Assembly (NCBI GenBank): GCA_963782965.1
Contig: CAWALV010000002.1
Span: 1 to 64,000 of the forward strand
DNA from: CAWALV01 sp963782965
GTDB lineage: Bacteria > Actinomycetota > Actinomycetes > Acidothermales > Acidothermaceae
Direction of reading: 5' to 3'
DNA: 64,000 nt
The notes below the pieces were generated by a model. The model did not search any database, was not told the DNA's origin, and worked only from the letters and a program-made list of their open reading frames with translations. The translations under genes were made by a program, and so were the position numbers. Positions 16,946 to 25,252 of the stretch are shown here, in pieces. Within the stretch, counting starts at the first letter, position 1. Every line of letters starts with the position of its first letter.

Positions 16946-17401
16946 TCAGCCGTCGCGAGGGTCGTCGCGCGCGAGCGCCTCCAGCGCGGGCAGCGCGGCA
17001 TCGAGGGCCGCCCGCTGCTCGGGAGCCAGGCCCGCGACCCGCTGGGCCAGCCCGGCGGTGCGCTCCCCCCATACCGCGGCGAGAGTGTCGTAACCCGCGG
17101 TCGTGAGCTCGACCAGGCATACCCGGCCGTCGGCGTCGTCGTGCCGACGCGTGACCAGGCCGAGCTTCTCGAGGCTGTCGACGACCCGGGTCATCACCGG
17201 CGGCGCGACGGACTCGCGCACGGCCAGCTCGCTGACCCGCACCGGCACGGCGTCCTCGAGGGTGGCCAGCGCGGAGAGTTGGGACGGCGTGAGGCCGCCT
17301 GCGCCGTGCTGGCGCACCGCGCGCGCGAGGCGCGTCACGATCAACCGCAACCGAGCCGCCTGCTCCGCATCGCGGCGGGTTATCGATGCCTTGGCGCTCA
17401 C
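16946..17401 (-). CDS. MarR-family transcriptional regulator
   Basis: Encodes 151 aa. The winged helix is typical: LTPSQLSALATLEDAVPVRVSELA, VAPPVMTRVVDSLEKLGLV as recognition helix, and RRHDDADGRVCLVELT as the wing. It starts with a GTG that overlaps the stop codon of the upstream MFS exporter (GTGA, 17398-17401), so exporter and regulator are coupled. Probable role: drug- or metabolite-responsive repressor of the exporter operon. Confidence 0.9.
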   Translation of the reverse strand: MSAKASITRRDAEQAARLRLIVTRLARAVRQHGAGGLTPSQLSALATLEDAVPVRVSELAVRESVAPPVMTRVVDSLEKLGLVTRRHDDADGRVCLVELTTAGYDTLAAVWGERTAGLAQRVAGLAPEQRAALDAALPALEALARDDPRDG

Positions 17402-19203
17402 GTCCGGTCGTCCTCGACCGCGAGCTCACCGGGGATGCCGCTCGCGACGAGTGCGGGGTCACCGACGTGTTCGTGCTCGGGGTGCACCTCGTTGACGTCG
17501 TCGTGCACGAACCGGCGACCGCGCAGCATCGAGAAGACCGCAGCGAGCAGCGACATCGCGATCGCCATGGAGAACACGATCACTAGACCGTGGTGGAACG
17601 GAGAGGCGATGAGGTTCGGGAAGAACTGCTTGCCGGTGAGGGTCTGCCACTGGGCCGATGTCACATGCGCGGCCGACTGTGAACCGAGCAGGCTCTGCAG
17701 CGGGTTGTAGCCGAGGAAGGAAGCGAAGAGGCTACCCACCGGTGGCAACGAAGCGACCCGGTGCGCCGTCGCACCGGGCACGCCATTGCTGATCAGCCCC
17801 TGGCTCATCGCGCCCGGCAACGTGTTGGCCAGACCGACGATCATCAGCGAAAAGAAGATACCGATCGAGAGCACCATGCCGGAGTTGAGGAACGTCGCCT
17901 GCACGCCGGCCGCGCCACCGCGCTGTTCGGGCGGCACGCTGTTCATGATGGCCGTCGAGTTCGGCGCCGAGAACAGGCCGCCGCCGATGCCGTTCAGCAG
18001 GACGAGCAGCGCGAAAGTCCAGTAGTGGAAGTTGGTCGGCACGAACAGCAGGCCGAGGAAGCTCCCACCGAAGACGAGCAGCCCGATCGTGGAAAGCAGC
18101 CGAGCACCGTGCCGGTCTGAGAGATACCCCGACAGCGGACCGGCGATCAAGAAGCCTGCGGTAAGTGGCAGCAAGTAGATGCCCGCCCACAGCGGGGTGT
18201 CTTGGTACTTGTAGCCATGAAGCGGCAGCCAGATGCCCTGCAACCAGATGATGAGCATGAACTGCATGCCGCCACGGGCGATCGCGGCGAGCAACCCCGC
18301 CGCGCTACCAGCAGCGAACGGACGGATCCTGAGCAGGTGCAAGTTGAACATCGGATGCTCGACCCGCATCTCGATGCGCACGAAGGCGAACAGCAGCGCG
18401 ACGCCGCCGATCAGGCCGACGAGCACCTTCGGCGCAGTCCAGCCCATGGTGTGGCCGCCGTAGGGCTGGATGCCGTACACGATCGCGGCGAGCACAGCGG
18501 TCAGACCGAGGCCGAACGTGATGTTGCCCCACCAGTCGATGCTCGCCTGCACGCGGCGTCCGTTGTCACGCAGGCTGCGATAGCCCCAGACCGTGCCGAT
18601 GAATCCGACCGGCACCGACACCCAGAAGACGAGCCGCCAGTCGACGACGGAGAGCAACCCGCCGGCGACCAGACCGATGAACGAACCGGCGATGGCTGCG
18701 ACCTGGTTGATGCCCATCGCGAGACCGCGCTGATGTGAGGGGAACGCGTCGACGATGATCGCGCTCGCGTTGGCGAACAGCATCGCGCCGCCGACGCCTT
18801 GCAGCAACCGCCACAGCACCAGCCACAACGCGCCCGCACCACCGTGGAAGGGGTCGAGCGCCAGCACGATCGACCCGACCGAGAACACCGCGAAGCCGAG
18901 GTTGTAGATGCGTACCCGGCCGTAGATGTCGCCGAGCCGACCGAGGCTCACCACCAGCACGGCGGTGACGAGCATGTAGCCCATCATCAGCCACAACAGG
19001 TAGCCGACATTGCCGGGCGAGAGCGGGTCGATGCCGATGCCGCGGAAGATGCCCGGCAACGAGATCAAGATGATCGAGGAGTTGATGGTCGCCATCAACA
19101 TGCCGAGCGTCGTGTTCGATAGCGCGATCCACTTGTAGTGGGTGCCACGGCGGCCGCCCGGAAGGCCGGCAGCCGCACCTCGACCGTTGGCGACGTCTGC
19201 CAC
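17398..19203 (-). CDS. DHA2-type MFS multidrug exporter
   Basis: Encodes 601 aa with many hydrophobic spans, the size of 14-helix DHA2 transporters. Visible motifs include GRLGDIYGRVRIYNLGF (motif A, loop 2-3) and LVLWRLLQGVGGAMLFANASAII (motif B). The last 45 residues are a charged cytoplasmic tail. It uses the proton gradient to export drugs or metabolites. Its promoter region holds a dyad that could bind the MarR protein encoded next in the operon. Confidence 0.92.
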   Translation of the reverse strand: MADVANGRGAAAGLPGGRRGTHYKWIALSNTTLGMLMATINSSIILISLPGIFRGIGIDPLSPGNVGYLLWLMMGYMLVTAVLVVSLGRLGDIYGRVRIYNLGFAVFSVGSIVLALDPFHGGAGALWLVLWRLLQGVGGAMLFANASAIIVDAFPSHQRGLAMGINQVAAIAGSFIGLVAGGLLSVVDWRLVFWVSVPVGFIGTVWGYRSLRDNGRRVQASIDWWGNITFGLGLTAVLAAIVYGIQPYGGHTMGWTAPKVLVGLIGGVALLFAFVRIEMRVEHPMFNLHLLRIRPFAAGSAAGLLAAIARGGMQFMLIIWLQGIWLPLHGYKYQDTPLWAGIYLLPLTAGFLIAGPLSGYLSDRHGARLLSTIGLLVFGGSFLGLLFVPTNFHYWTFALLVLLNGIGGGLFSAPNSTAIMNSVPPEQRGGAAGVQATFLNSGMVLSIGIFFSLMIVGLANTLPGAMSQGLISNGVPGATAHRVASLPPVGSLFASFLGYNPLQSLLGSQSAAHVTSAQWQTLTGKQFFPNLIASPFHHGLVIVFSMAIAMSLLAAVFSMLRGRRFVHDDVNEVHPEHEHVGDPALVASGIPGELAVEDDRT

Positions 19204-19224
19204 GGATTCCCTCCCGGTGATTGC

Positions 19225-19246
19225 TTGACCTCAGTCAACTATATAG
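19225..19246. promoter_or_regulatory. Operator dyad and AT-rich promoter core between MFS exporter and Rrf2-like gene
   Basis: TTGAC-CTCA-GTCAA (19225-19238) is a dyad of the TTGAC/GTCAA type seen at some MarR sites, directly followed by CTATATAG (19239-19246), a rare AT-rich stretch that can serve as -10 box for the exporter gene starting at 19203. A bound dimer would cover the start of transcription. This is inference from position and symmetry. Confidence 0.5.
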
Positions 19247-19302
19247 GACGACGGCTCGCGGCGATCCTGGGCGGGGCCGCACCCGACTGCCATCATGACC
19301 GT

Positions 19303-19764
19303 GTGCACATTTCGGCGAAGACGGACTACGCGATGCGGGCGATGCTCGTCCTCGCCGCCGCACCCGCCGGCAGCTGGGTGAAAACGGAGGAGATCGCCGA
19401 CCAGCAGCGGCTGCCGCGAAAGTTCCTCGAGGCGATCCTGTCCGACCTGCGCCGTGCCCGCATCGTGGAAAGCCTGCGCGGCGCAGAAGGCGGGTACCGG
19501 CTGGCCAAGCCCGCGTCGTCCATCTTCGTCGCCGACGTGATGCGCGCCGTCGACGGACCGCTCGCAGAGGTCCGCGGGCTGCGGCCGGAGAACGTCACCT
19601 ACGAGGGCGCGGCAGCCGGGCTCCAGGACGTGTGGGTAGCGGTGCGGGCGGGCCTGCGCGCCGTCCTCGAACGCATCAGCGTCGCCGACATCGCCGAGGG
19701 TCACCTGCCGGCGTCCGTGCAGGCCCTGGTGACCGACCTCGAAGGCTGGATCCCGCGCTACTGA
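19303..19764 (+). CDS. Rrf2-family transcriptional regulator without Fe-S cysteines
   Basis: Encodes 153 aa from a GTG. HISAKTDYAMRAMLVLAA is the Rrf2 opening, KTEEIADQQRLPRKFLEAIL the recognition helix and LRGAEGGYRLAKP the wing. The protein contains no Cys at all, so it cannot bind the Fe-S cluster used by IscR, NsrR and RirA; it belongs to a clusterless group such as those responding to other signals. It is divergent from the MFS exporter. Confidence 0.88.
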   Translation: MHISAKTDYAMRAMLVLAAAPAGSWVKTEEIADQQRLPRKFLEAILSDLRRARIVESLRGAEGGYRLAKPASSIFVADVMRAVDGPLAEVRGLRPENVTYEGAAAGLQDVWVAVRAGLRAVLERISVADIAEGHLPASVQALVTDLEGWIPRY

Positions 19765-19795
19765 AGACCCCGAAGGCGGGTGCGCGCGTCCCGCG

Positions 19796-20134
19796 TCAGT
19801 AGCCGAGGTCGTGCAGGCGGGCGTCGTCGATGCCGAAGTGATGCGCGACTTCGTGCACCACGGTCTTGCGCACTTCGTCGACGACCTCTTCCTCGGTGTC
19901 GCACATCGCGCAGATCGTGGACCGGTAGATCATGATCCGGTCCGGCAGCACCCCGGCGTAGGCCGTCGTCCGCTCGGTGAGCGGGATGCCGACATAGAGG
20001 CCGAGCAGGTGCGGATCCTCCGGCGCATCCTCGACGAAGACCGCGACATTGCGCATCGCCTTGCGGAACTCGTCCGGGATGCCGTCGAGCGCCTCCGAGA
20101 CCAGCTCCTCGAAACGCTCCCGCTCGACTATCAC
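19796..20134 (-). CDS. Small metallopeptidase-like protein (zincin, DUF1025 type)
   Basis: About 112 aa from the GTG chosen; a TTG four codons earlier is possible. The motif VVHEVAHHFGIDD gives HExxH plus a downstream Asp, the zinc site of minimal zincins, and the N-terminal RERFEELVSEALDGIPDEF is characteristic of this short actinobacterial family. The cellular role is not established. There are two Cys in STICAMCD that could add a metal site. Confidence 0.85.
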   Translation of the reverse strand: MIVERERFEELVSEALDGIPDEFRKAMRNVAVFVEDAPEDPHLLGLYVGIPLTERTTAYAGVLPDRIMIYRSTICAMCDTEEEVVDEVRKTVVHEVAHHFGIDDARLHDLGY

Positions 20135-20189
20135 CCGGCCAGCCAATCATTCTTGCGTGCGGCGCGTCGATGCCAGGTAGCTTCGCAGA

Positions 20190-21767
20190 GTGGTGCGCAG
20201 ATTCCGATGGCGACCGCGGGTGCTCGTGGTACGCGCGGCCGCGCACCGCGTTCTCGCCCGGCGGGGCGTTCGCCGGGTGTCGTGGCGGCTGGCCGTCGTC
20301 GTCCTCGCGCTCGTCGGGGCCGCACTCGGGCTCGCCGTCGCGGGAACGACGACCAGCAACGTCGGCCCGGTCAAGGCGAAGTTCAGCCTGCGCCCGTCGG
20401 CGTCCATGCAGGGCGGGACGACGGTCAACATCCCGCCCCTGGGATCGATGCACCTCGACACGAACCGGGCGCCGGTCGAACTCAGTGCGACCGTGACCGA
20501 CATCAACACCGACGCCGCGCGGCGGCTGATGTCAGACCCCGGGCAGATCAAGAACCTCGAGAAACACCTCACCCATGACGTGAACGACGCCCTCATCGCG
20601 GTCGTCGCGCGCTCCCTGCTCGCCGCCCTCGTCGGGGCCGCCGTACTCACCTTCGTCGTGACGCGGCGCTGGAAGGCAAGCGTCGCGGCGGCAGGGATCG
20701 CGCTTGCTGCTGCGGCGGCGAGCGCCGGCACCGCCTGGGAGACCTGGAACTCCAAGGCCATCGCCGAGCCGCACTACAGCGGCCTGCTCACCCGCGCCCC
20801 GACGATGGTCGGCAACGTTCAGGAGATCGTCACGCGCTTCGGCAAGTACAGCACCGAGCTCGCGCAGCTCGTCACGAACATGTCGAGGTTGTACGGCGTG
20901 ACTTCGACATTGCCCATCTTCAGCCCGTCGTCGGGCACCGTCGCCGTGCTGCACATCTCCGACATCCACGAGAACCCCGAAGCGTGGGACGTCGTCAACA
21001 CCATCTCCAAGGAGTTCAACGTCGACATCGTCGTCGACACCGGCGACCTCACCGACCACGGGACGCCGGTGGAGAACCCGATCACCGACAACATCGGGCT
21101 GCTCGGCAAGCCCTACATCTTCATCAAGGGCAACCACGACTCGGCGGCTACCGTGCGCGCGGTCGCCGCGCAGCCGAATGCCACCGTCCTCGACGCTTCC
21201 TCGATCACCATCGACGGCCTGCGGATCTACGGCATCGGCGATCCGAGGTTCACCCCCGACAAGGAGTCAGACGCGCAGGAGTCGCTCATCACCCAAAACG
21301 GTGCGGCACTGGCCGAGCGCGTCGCCGGCGCGATGCCACCCAAGATCGACATCCTGCTGGTGCACGACCCGGCCGAAGGCACCGCTTCGGCCGGTGAGGT
21401 GCCGTTGATCCTTGCCGGCCACCTGCACAAGCGCGACGTCCTGCATCTCAAGGGCGGCACGACCCTGTTCGTCGAGGGCTCGACGGGCGGTGCCGGGCTG
21501 CGCGGCCTCGAGCACGAAACGCCGACGCCCCTGGAGGCTTCGGTTCTCTACTTCAGCACTACAACGCATCAGCTCGTCGCATACGACGAGATCACCGTCG
21601 GCGGGCTCGGGCTGACGTCGGTCTCGGTCGACCGGCACATCGTCGCCAAGTCGGCGCAGGCCGACGCCGCAAGCACGCCCAGCTCATCGCCCGGCCCATC
21701 GCAAGCCCCATCGACCGGCCCCTCGCCAGGTACATCGCCCGGCACGTCGCCCGCCGGCTCCCCGTGA
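20190..21767 (+). CDS. Membrane-anchored calcineurin-type metallophosphoesterase
   Basis: Encodes 525 aa. The N-terminus is Arg-rich, with a membrane span at about 33-52; two more spans lie around 130-180. The catalytic domain starts near residue 250 with HISDIHENPE, then VVDTGDLTDHG, IKGNHDS and AGHLHKRD, the complete set of metal ligands. The C-terminus is a Ser/Pro/Gly/Thr repeat tail (PSTGPSPGTSPGTSP). The topology suggests an extracytoplasmic phosphoesterase; the substrate is unknown. Confidence 0.88.
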   Translation: MVRRFRWRPRVLVVRAAAHRVLARRGVRRVSWRLAVVVLALVGAALGLAVAGTTTSNVGPVKAKFSLRPSASMQGGTTVNIPPLGSMHLDTNRAPVELSATVTDINTDAARRLMSDPGQIKNLEKHLTHDVNDALIAVVARSLLAALVGAAVLTFVVTRRWKASVAAAGIALAAAAASAGTAWETWNSKAIAEPHYSGLLTRAPTMVGNVQEIVTRFGKYSTELAQLVTNMSRLYGVTSTLPIFSPSSGTVAVLHISDIHENPEAWDVVNTISKEFNVDIVVDTGDLTDHGTPVENPITDNIGLLGKPYIFIKGNHDSAATVRAVAAQPNATVLDASSITIDGLRIYGIGDPRFTPDKESDAQESLITQNGAALAERVAGAMPPKIDILLVHDPAEGTASAGEVPLILAGHLHKRDVLHLKGGTTLFVEGSTGGAGLRGLEHETPTPLEASVLYFSTTTHQLVAYDEITVGGLGLTSVSVDRHIVAKSAQADAASTPSSSPGPSQAPSTGPSPGTSPGTSPAGSP

Positions 21768-21905
21768 CCCACCTCGACCGGTGCTGCCCGCACGCCCGGA
21801 CGGCGACAGGTACCGCTTTGGCGCACCCCCTTGGCGTCCCCTATGCTTGGCCAGTCCCCGACGGAAGACGCCGGGGGCAGCGGCTCTCGACCATCAGTGG
21901 CTGCC

Positions 21906-21978
21906 GCCCTCATCGTCTAGCGGCCCAGGACACCGCCCTTTCAAGGCGGCGGCACGGGTTCGAATCCCGTTGGGGGCA
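21906..21978 (+). tRNA. tRNA-Glu (TTC)
   Basis: The 73-base cloverleaf is complete: acceptor GCCCTCA pairs with TGGGGGC (one G-U), the anticodon loop reads CTTTCAA with anticodon TTC, and the T-arm has GGTTCGAAT. CCA is not encoded. It is the first of three tRNAs in a row. Confidence 0.95.
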
Positions 21979-21987
21979 CGTCCGCTA

Positions 21988-22062
21988 GGTCCCGTGGTGA
22001 AGCCTGGAGTTCACGCCGCCCTGTCAAGGCGGAGGTCGCGGGTTCGAATCCCGTCGGGACCG
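21988..22062 (+). tRNA. tRNA-Asp (GTC)
   Basis: Acceptor GGTCCCG pairs perfectly with CGGGACC; the anticodon loop contains GTC (CCCTGTCAAGG), and the T-arm is GGTTCGAATC. The discriminator base is G, and the next three bases are CCA, so the 3' end appears genomically encoded. It lies 9 bases after tRNA-Glu. Confidence 0.95.
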
Positions 22063-22142
22063 CCACCGTGGTTCGGTGGCACGGCTCGCGCCGTGCCACC
22101 GAACGGCCGGGTACACCCGGCTCGGCGATTTTTGCCCGGTAC

Positions 22143-22216
22143 GGCCAGGTAGCTCAGTTGGTACGAGCGCCCGCCTGAAAAGCGGGAGGTCGGCGGTTCG
22201 ACCCCGCCCCTGGCCA
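22143..22216 (+). tRNA. tRNA-Phe (GAA)
   Basis: Acceptor GGCCAGG pairs with CCTGGCC, the D-arm is GCTC/GAGC, and the anticodon loop gives GAA (CCTGAAAAGCGG). The T-arm GGTTCGACC is normal. CCA is not encoded. The order Glu-Asp-Phe is a familiar actinobacterial tRNA cluster. Confidence 0.95.
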
Positions 22217-22297
22217 CCTCCTCCCCGCCGTCCCGCTCCCTCGGGACTCTCCGCCGTCCTCACCCCCCACTGCGCCAGACCCGGGTGTCGACCAATC

Positions 22298-22312
22298 GTT
22301 GCACTGTGCAAC
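22298..22312. promoter_or_regulatory. Probable MarR operator
   Basis: GTTGCAC-T-GTGCAAC is a perfect 15-base palindrome 10 bases upstream of the GTG of the MarR gene. Spacing and symmetry fit an autoregulatory MarR site that would shut off both marR and the coupled ClC gene. Confidence 0.6.
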
Positions 22313-22321
22313 AGTGTCTGT

Positions 22322-22810
22322 GTGCTTGAAGTGGCCGGGAAGATCACTGACGCCGACGAACAGGTCGTCGACGCCGTCCTGAGCGCTAGCCGGGTGCTGG
22401 TCGCCGTCGCGGCCCGTTCCCTTGCCGGCACCGACACCGATGTGACGTTGCCGCAGTACCGGGCACTCGTCGTCCTCGCCGCCCGCGGCCCGCAGCGGCT
22501 CGCCGAGCTGGCCCAAGCGCTCGGGGTCACCCCCTCGACCGCGAGCCGCATGTGCGAGCGGCTGGTGCGCAAGAAACTCGCCCGCCGCCAGCGGATGGCC
22601 AACGACCGCCGCACGGTGCGGATCACGCTCACCGAGGAGGGCGGCCAGCTGGTCCGAGACGTGACGGCGCTTCGGCGCACCGAGATCGTGGGGCTGGTGG
22701 CCAGGCTGCCCGCCGCGCGACGCAAGACCGTGCTCGCCGCGCTCCAGGCGCTCAACTCCGCGGCGGGCGAAATTCCCGAACAGGACTGGTGGCTGAGCTG
22801 GCATGCCTGA
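22322..22810 (+). CDS. MarR-family transcriptional regulator
   Basis: About 162 aa from a GTG (a second GTG three codons on is possible). VTLPQYRALVVLAARGPQRLAELAQALGVTPSTASRMCERLV is the winged-helix core, and RQRMANDRRTVRITLTEEG the wing. It overlaps the chloride channel gene by 8 bases, so the regulator and channel are translated together. The 15-base palindrome just upstream is a candidate operator. Confidence 0.9.
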   Translation: MLEVAGKITDADEQVVDAVLSASRVLVAVAARSLAGTDTDVTLPQYRALVVLAARGPQRLAELAQALGVTPSTASRMCERLVRKKLARRQRMANDRRTVRITLTEEGGQLVRDVTALRRTEIVGLVARLPAARRKTVLAALQALNSAAGEIPEQDWWLSWHA

Positions 22811-25049
22811 CAACGCAACGGACGACGGCGTGCCGGCATCCGCGTACACCCGCAAGTGGTCCGGCACCTGGCGGCCTACCGCGTTCGTGCCCGGCGCGCT
22901 CACCCTGCCGAAGGCGCGCGACCGTTTCTACGACTGGCTGCGTGGCTCGCCCGGCGGTCTCGTGCCGCTGGCGCTGTTCGTCGGGGCCGGCGCCGGCGGC
23001 GGCGCCATCGTCTTCCGCGACCTGATCAGCTACTTCACCTGGCTGTTCACCGGCCGCCACGAGTTCAGCGACGCCGGCCACGTAGGTAGCTCGCACTTCC
23101 CCGGGCTGGGCGTCGCGTTCGTCGTCCTGGTCCCGGTGATCGCCGGGCTCGTGTACGGGCCGATCGTCAACATCTTCGCCAAGGAGGCACGCGGCCACGG
23201 CGTCCCCGAAGTGATGCTCGCCGTCGCGGAGCGCGGTGGACGCATCTCACCGATGGTGGCCTTGGTGAAGTCGCTCGCCTCGGCGCTGTGCATCGGCGGC
23301 GGCGGCTCGGTCGGCCGCGAGGGGCCGATCGTGCAGATCGGTTCGGCGCTCGGTTCCACCGCCGGCCAGGCGCTGCGGTTGTCGGAGAGCCGGATGCGGC
23401 TCATGGTGGCCTGCGGCGCCGCCGGCGGCATCTCGGCAACCTTCAACGCCCCGATCGCCGGCGTCTTCTTCGCGCTCGAACTGATCCTGCGCGACTTCCA
23501 GACCGAGTCCTTCGGCGTCGTCGTCCTGGCTTCGGTGACCGCGTCGGTCATCGGCCGGACCGCGTTCGGCGACCACCCGTTCCTGGCGCTTCCCACGTTC
23601 ACCCTCACGTCGCCGATCGAGCTCGTCCTCTACACCGCACTCGGCGTGATCGCGGCCCTCGTCGGCGTCGCCTTCATCAAGATCCTCTACGGCTTCGAAG
23701 ACCTCGCCGACAAGCTGTGGCGCTGGTCGGAGTCGTGGCGCCCGGCGGCTGGCGGCGCCTTGCTCGGCGTGCTGCTGCTGGCGTTGCCGCAGATGTACGG
23801 CGTCGGCTACCCGGTGCTGCAGAACGGGGTGGCCGGCAAGTACGCCGCGGGCATGTTGCTCCTCTTGATGGCCGCCAAGATCGTCGCGACCTCGCTCACG
23901 ATCGCCATCGGTGGCTCGGGCGGCGTCTTCGCGCCGTCCCTGTTCATGGGTGCGATGCTCGGCACCGCCTACGGCATGGGGGTCCACCACCTCTTCCCCG
24001 GCACGACGGCAGCCGCAGGGGCGTACGGGCTCGTCGGTATGGGTGCGGTGTTCGCCGGCGCCGCGCGGGCGCCGATCACCGCCATCCTCATCATCTTCGA
24101 ACTGACCGGCGACTACCGGATCATCCTGCCGATGATGTTCGCGATCTCGATCGCCTCCGGGTTCAGCAACGTGATCAGCGCCGACACGATCTACACGCTG
24201 AAGCTGCGGCGCCGAGGCATCAACATCATGCGCGGCCGGCAAGCCAACCTCATGGAGGTCATCACGGTCGGCGAAGCGATGCAGGCCGTACCGCGGGCAC
24301 TGGCCATCAACGAGTCGCTGAACGGGATCATCCAACGCATCGCGGCTTCCCGGCTGGACGCTTTGCCGGTCGTCGACTCCTCTGGCGCCTACCGCGGCAC
24401 CGTGCGATCGCGCGAACTCGAAGAAGCGGTCAAGGACAACAGCCTCGACATCACGGCCGGCGAGCTCGCGCAGGACATCCCTGCCCTGCGTGATCACGTC
24501 TCGTTGCAATCCGCACTGGAGTCGCTGGTGCAGCACGAGCGCAGTGGTCTGCCGGTCGTCGCCTCCGACGGATCGCAACTCGTCGGCTGGCTCACCCACC
24601 GCGACGTGCTGCGCGCGTACAGCAATCGGCTGGGTTCGTCCGTGCAGCGAGAGGCCGCGGCGGCCGCCCCACCGGCCCGAACCACACCGCAAGCCAAGCG
24701 CGCGATGCGCGCGGGCCGGACATCGGCAAGGCCCACGGCCTCCGAGCGGGAGGCTGCCGGCCGGCTCGCCGGGATGCGCGTGGTCGACCTGGAAATCACC
24801 TCCGGCCCCTCGATCGGGCGCCGGTTCGTCGACCTCCTGCCACCGTCCGTCGTCCCGGTAGCGCTTCGCCGCGGCGGCACCACGGTCGAGGCGGACGACG
24901 AGACGCGGGTCGAACGCGGCGACCGGCTCAGCGTGCTCGCCCCGGCCGAGGAAGCCGACACCCTGGCCGAGCGGCTCGGCGAGGGAGGCGAAGGTGAGGG
25001 GGGTCGAGCTGACGAGGCCGGCTCCGGCGGTGCGACCGCCCCGCGCTGA
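22803..25049 (+). CDS. ClC-family chloride channel or H+/Cl- antiporter with CBS pair and C-terminal RCK_C-like domain
   Basis: Encodes 748 aa. The ClC membrane domain fills residues about 50-460, with GGGGSVGREGPIVQIG (selectivity filter and the gating Glu of GREGP) and GGSGGVFAPSLFMGAMLG. Two CBS domains follow (about 490-610), which usually bind adenosine nucleotides. The last 110 residues include a segment, MRVVDLEITSGPSIGRRFVD to GDRLSVLAP, resembling TrkA/RCK C-terminal domains. The gating Glu makes a proton-coupled antiporter plausible. Expression is probably controlled by the overlapping MarR gene. Confidence 0.92.
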   Translation: MPDNATDDGVPASAYTRKWSGTWRPTAFVPGALTLPKARDRFYDWLRGSPGGLVPLALFVGAGAGGGAIVFRDLISYFTWLFTGRHEFSDAGHVGSSHFPGLGVAFVVLVPVIAGLVYGPIVNIFAKEARGHGVPEVMLAVAERGGRISPMVALVKSLASALCIGGGGSVGREGPIVQIGSALGSTAGQALRLSESRMRLMVACGAAGGISATFNAPIAGVFFALELILRDFQTESFGVVVLASVTASVIGRTAFGDHPFLALPTFTLTSPIELVLYTALGVIAALVGVAFIKILYGFEDLADKLWRWSESWRPAAGGALLGVLLLALPQMYGVGYPVLQNGVAGKYAAGMLLLLMAAKIVATSLTIAIGGSGGVFAPSLFMGAMLGTAYGMGVHHLFPGTTAAAGAYGLVGMGAVFAGAARAPITAILIIFELTGDYRIILPMMFAISIASGFSNVISADTIYTLKLRRRGINIMRGRQANLMEVITVGEAMQAVPRALAINESLNGIIQRIAASRLDALPVVDSSGAYRGTVRSRELEEAVKDNSLDITAGELAQDIPALRDHVSLQSALESLVQHERSGLPVVASDGSQLVGWLTHRDVLRAYSNRLGSSVQREAAAAAPPARTTPQAKRAMRAGRTSARPTASEREAAGRLAGMRVVDLEITSGPSIGRRFVDLLPPSVVPVALRRGGTTVEADDETRVERGDRLSVLAPAEEADTLAERLGEGGEGEGGRADEAGSGGATAPR

Positions 25050-25182
25050 ACCCGCCCCGAAGATGCCGGTAACTCGCCGAAAGGTTCCGGCCACCCTGCG
25101 CTAATGACAACGGTTCCATCCGCCGAAAGGCGTATGGGCGGACACCAAATTGTGGCGCCTGTTCGTGTCGTTTGGCGGTTGG

Positions 25183-25211
25183 TTGACGCCTCTTGTCCGC
25201 GACAATAGGTT
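25183..25211 (+). promoter_or_regulatory. Likely xylA promoter
   Basis: TTGACG (25183-25188), a 17-base spacer and TAGGTT (25206-25211) fit the actinobacterial sigma-70-type consensus TTGACn / TAnnnT. It lies 41 bases upstream of xylA. A small dyad, GAAATTTC (25224-25231), sits between the -10 box and the gene and could bind a repressor. Confidence 0.6.
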
Positions 25212-25252
25212 GAACTGTTCCACGAAATTTCTCATGGCCCAGGAGGCCCGCG

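Noticed and set aside
21900..22220. Frames across the tRNA cluster, for example a minus-strand product with sequence like GGVEPPTSRFSGGRSYQLSYLA
   Set aside because: This is the well-known spurious translation of tRNA genes and their surroundings.
23247..25094. A 615-codon minus-strand frame opposite the ClC gene
   Set aside because: Composition is that of an antisense shadow (Arg, Gly, Asp, His), while the plus strand encodes a clear ClC protein.
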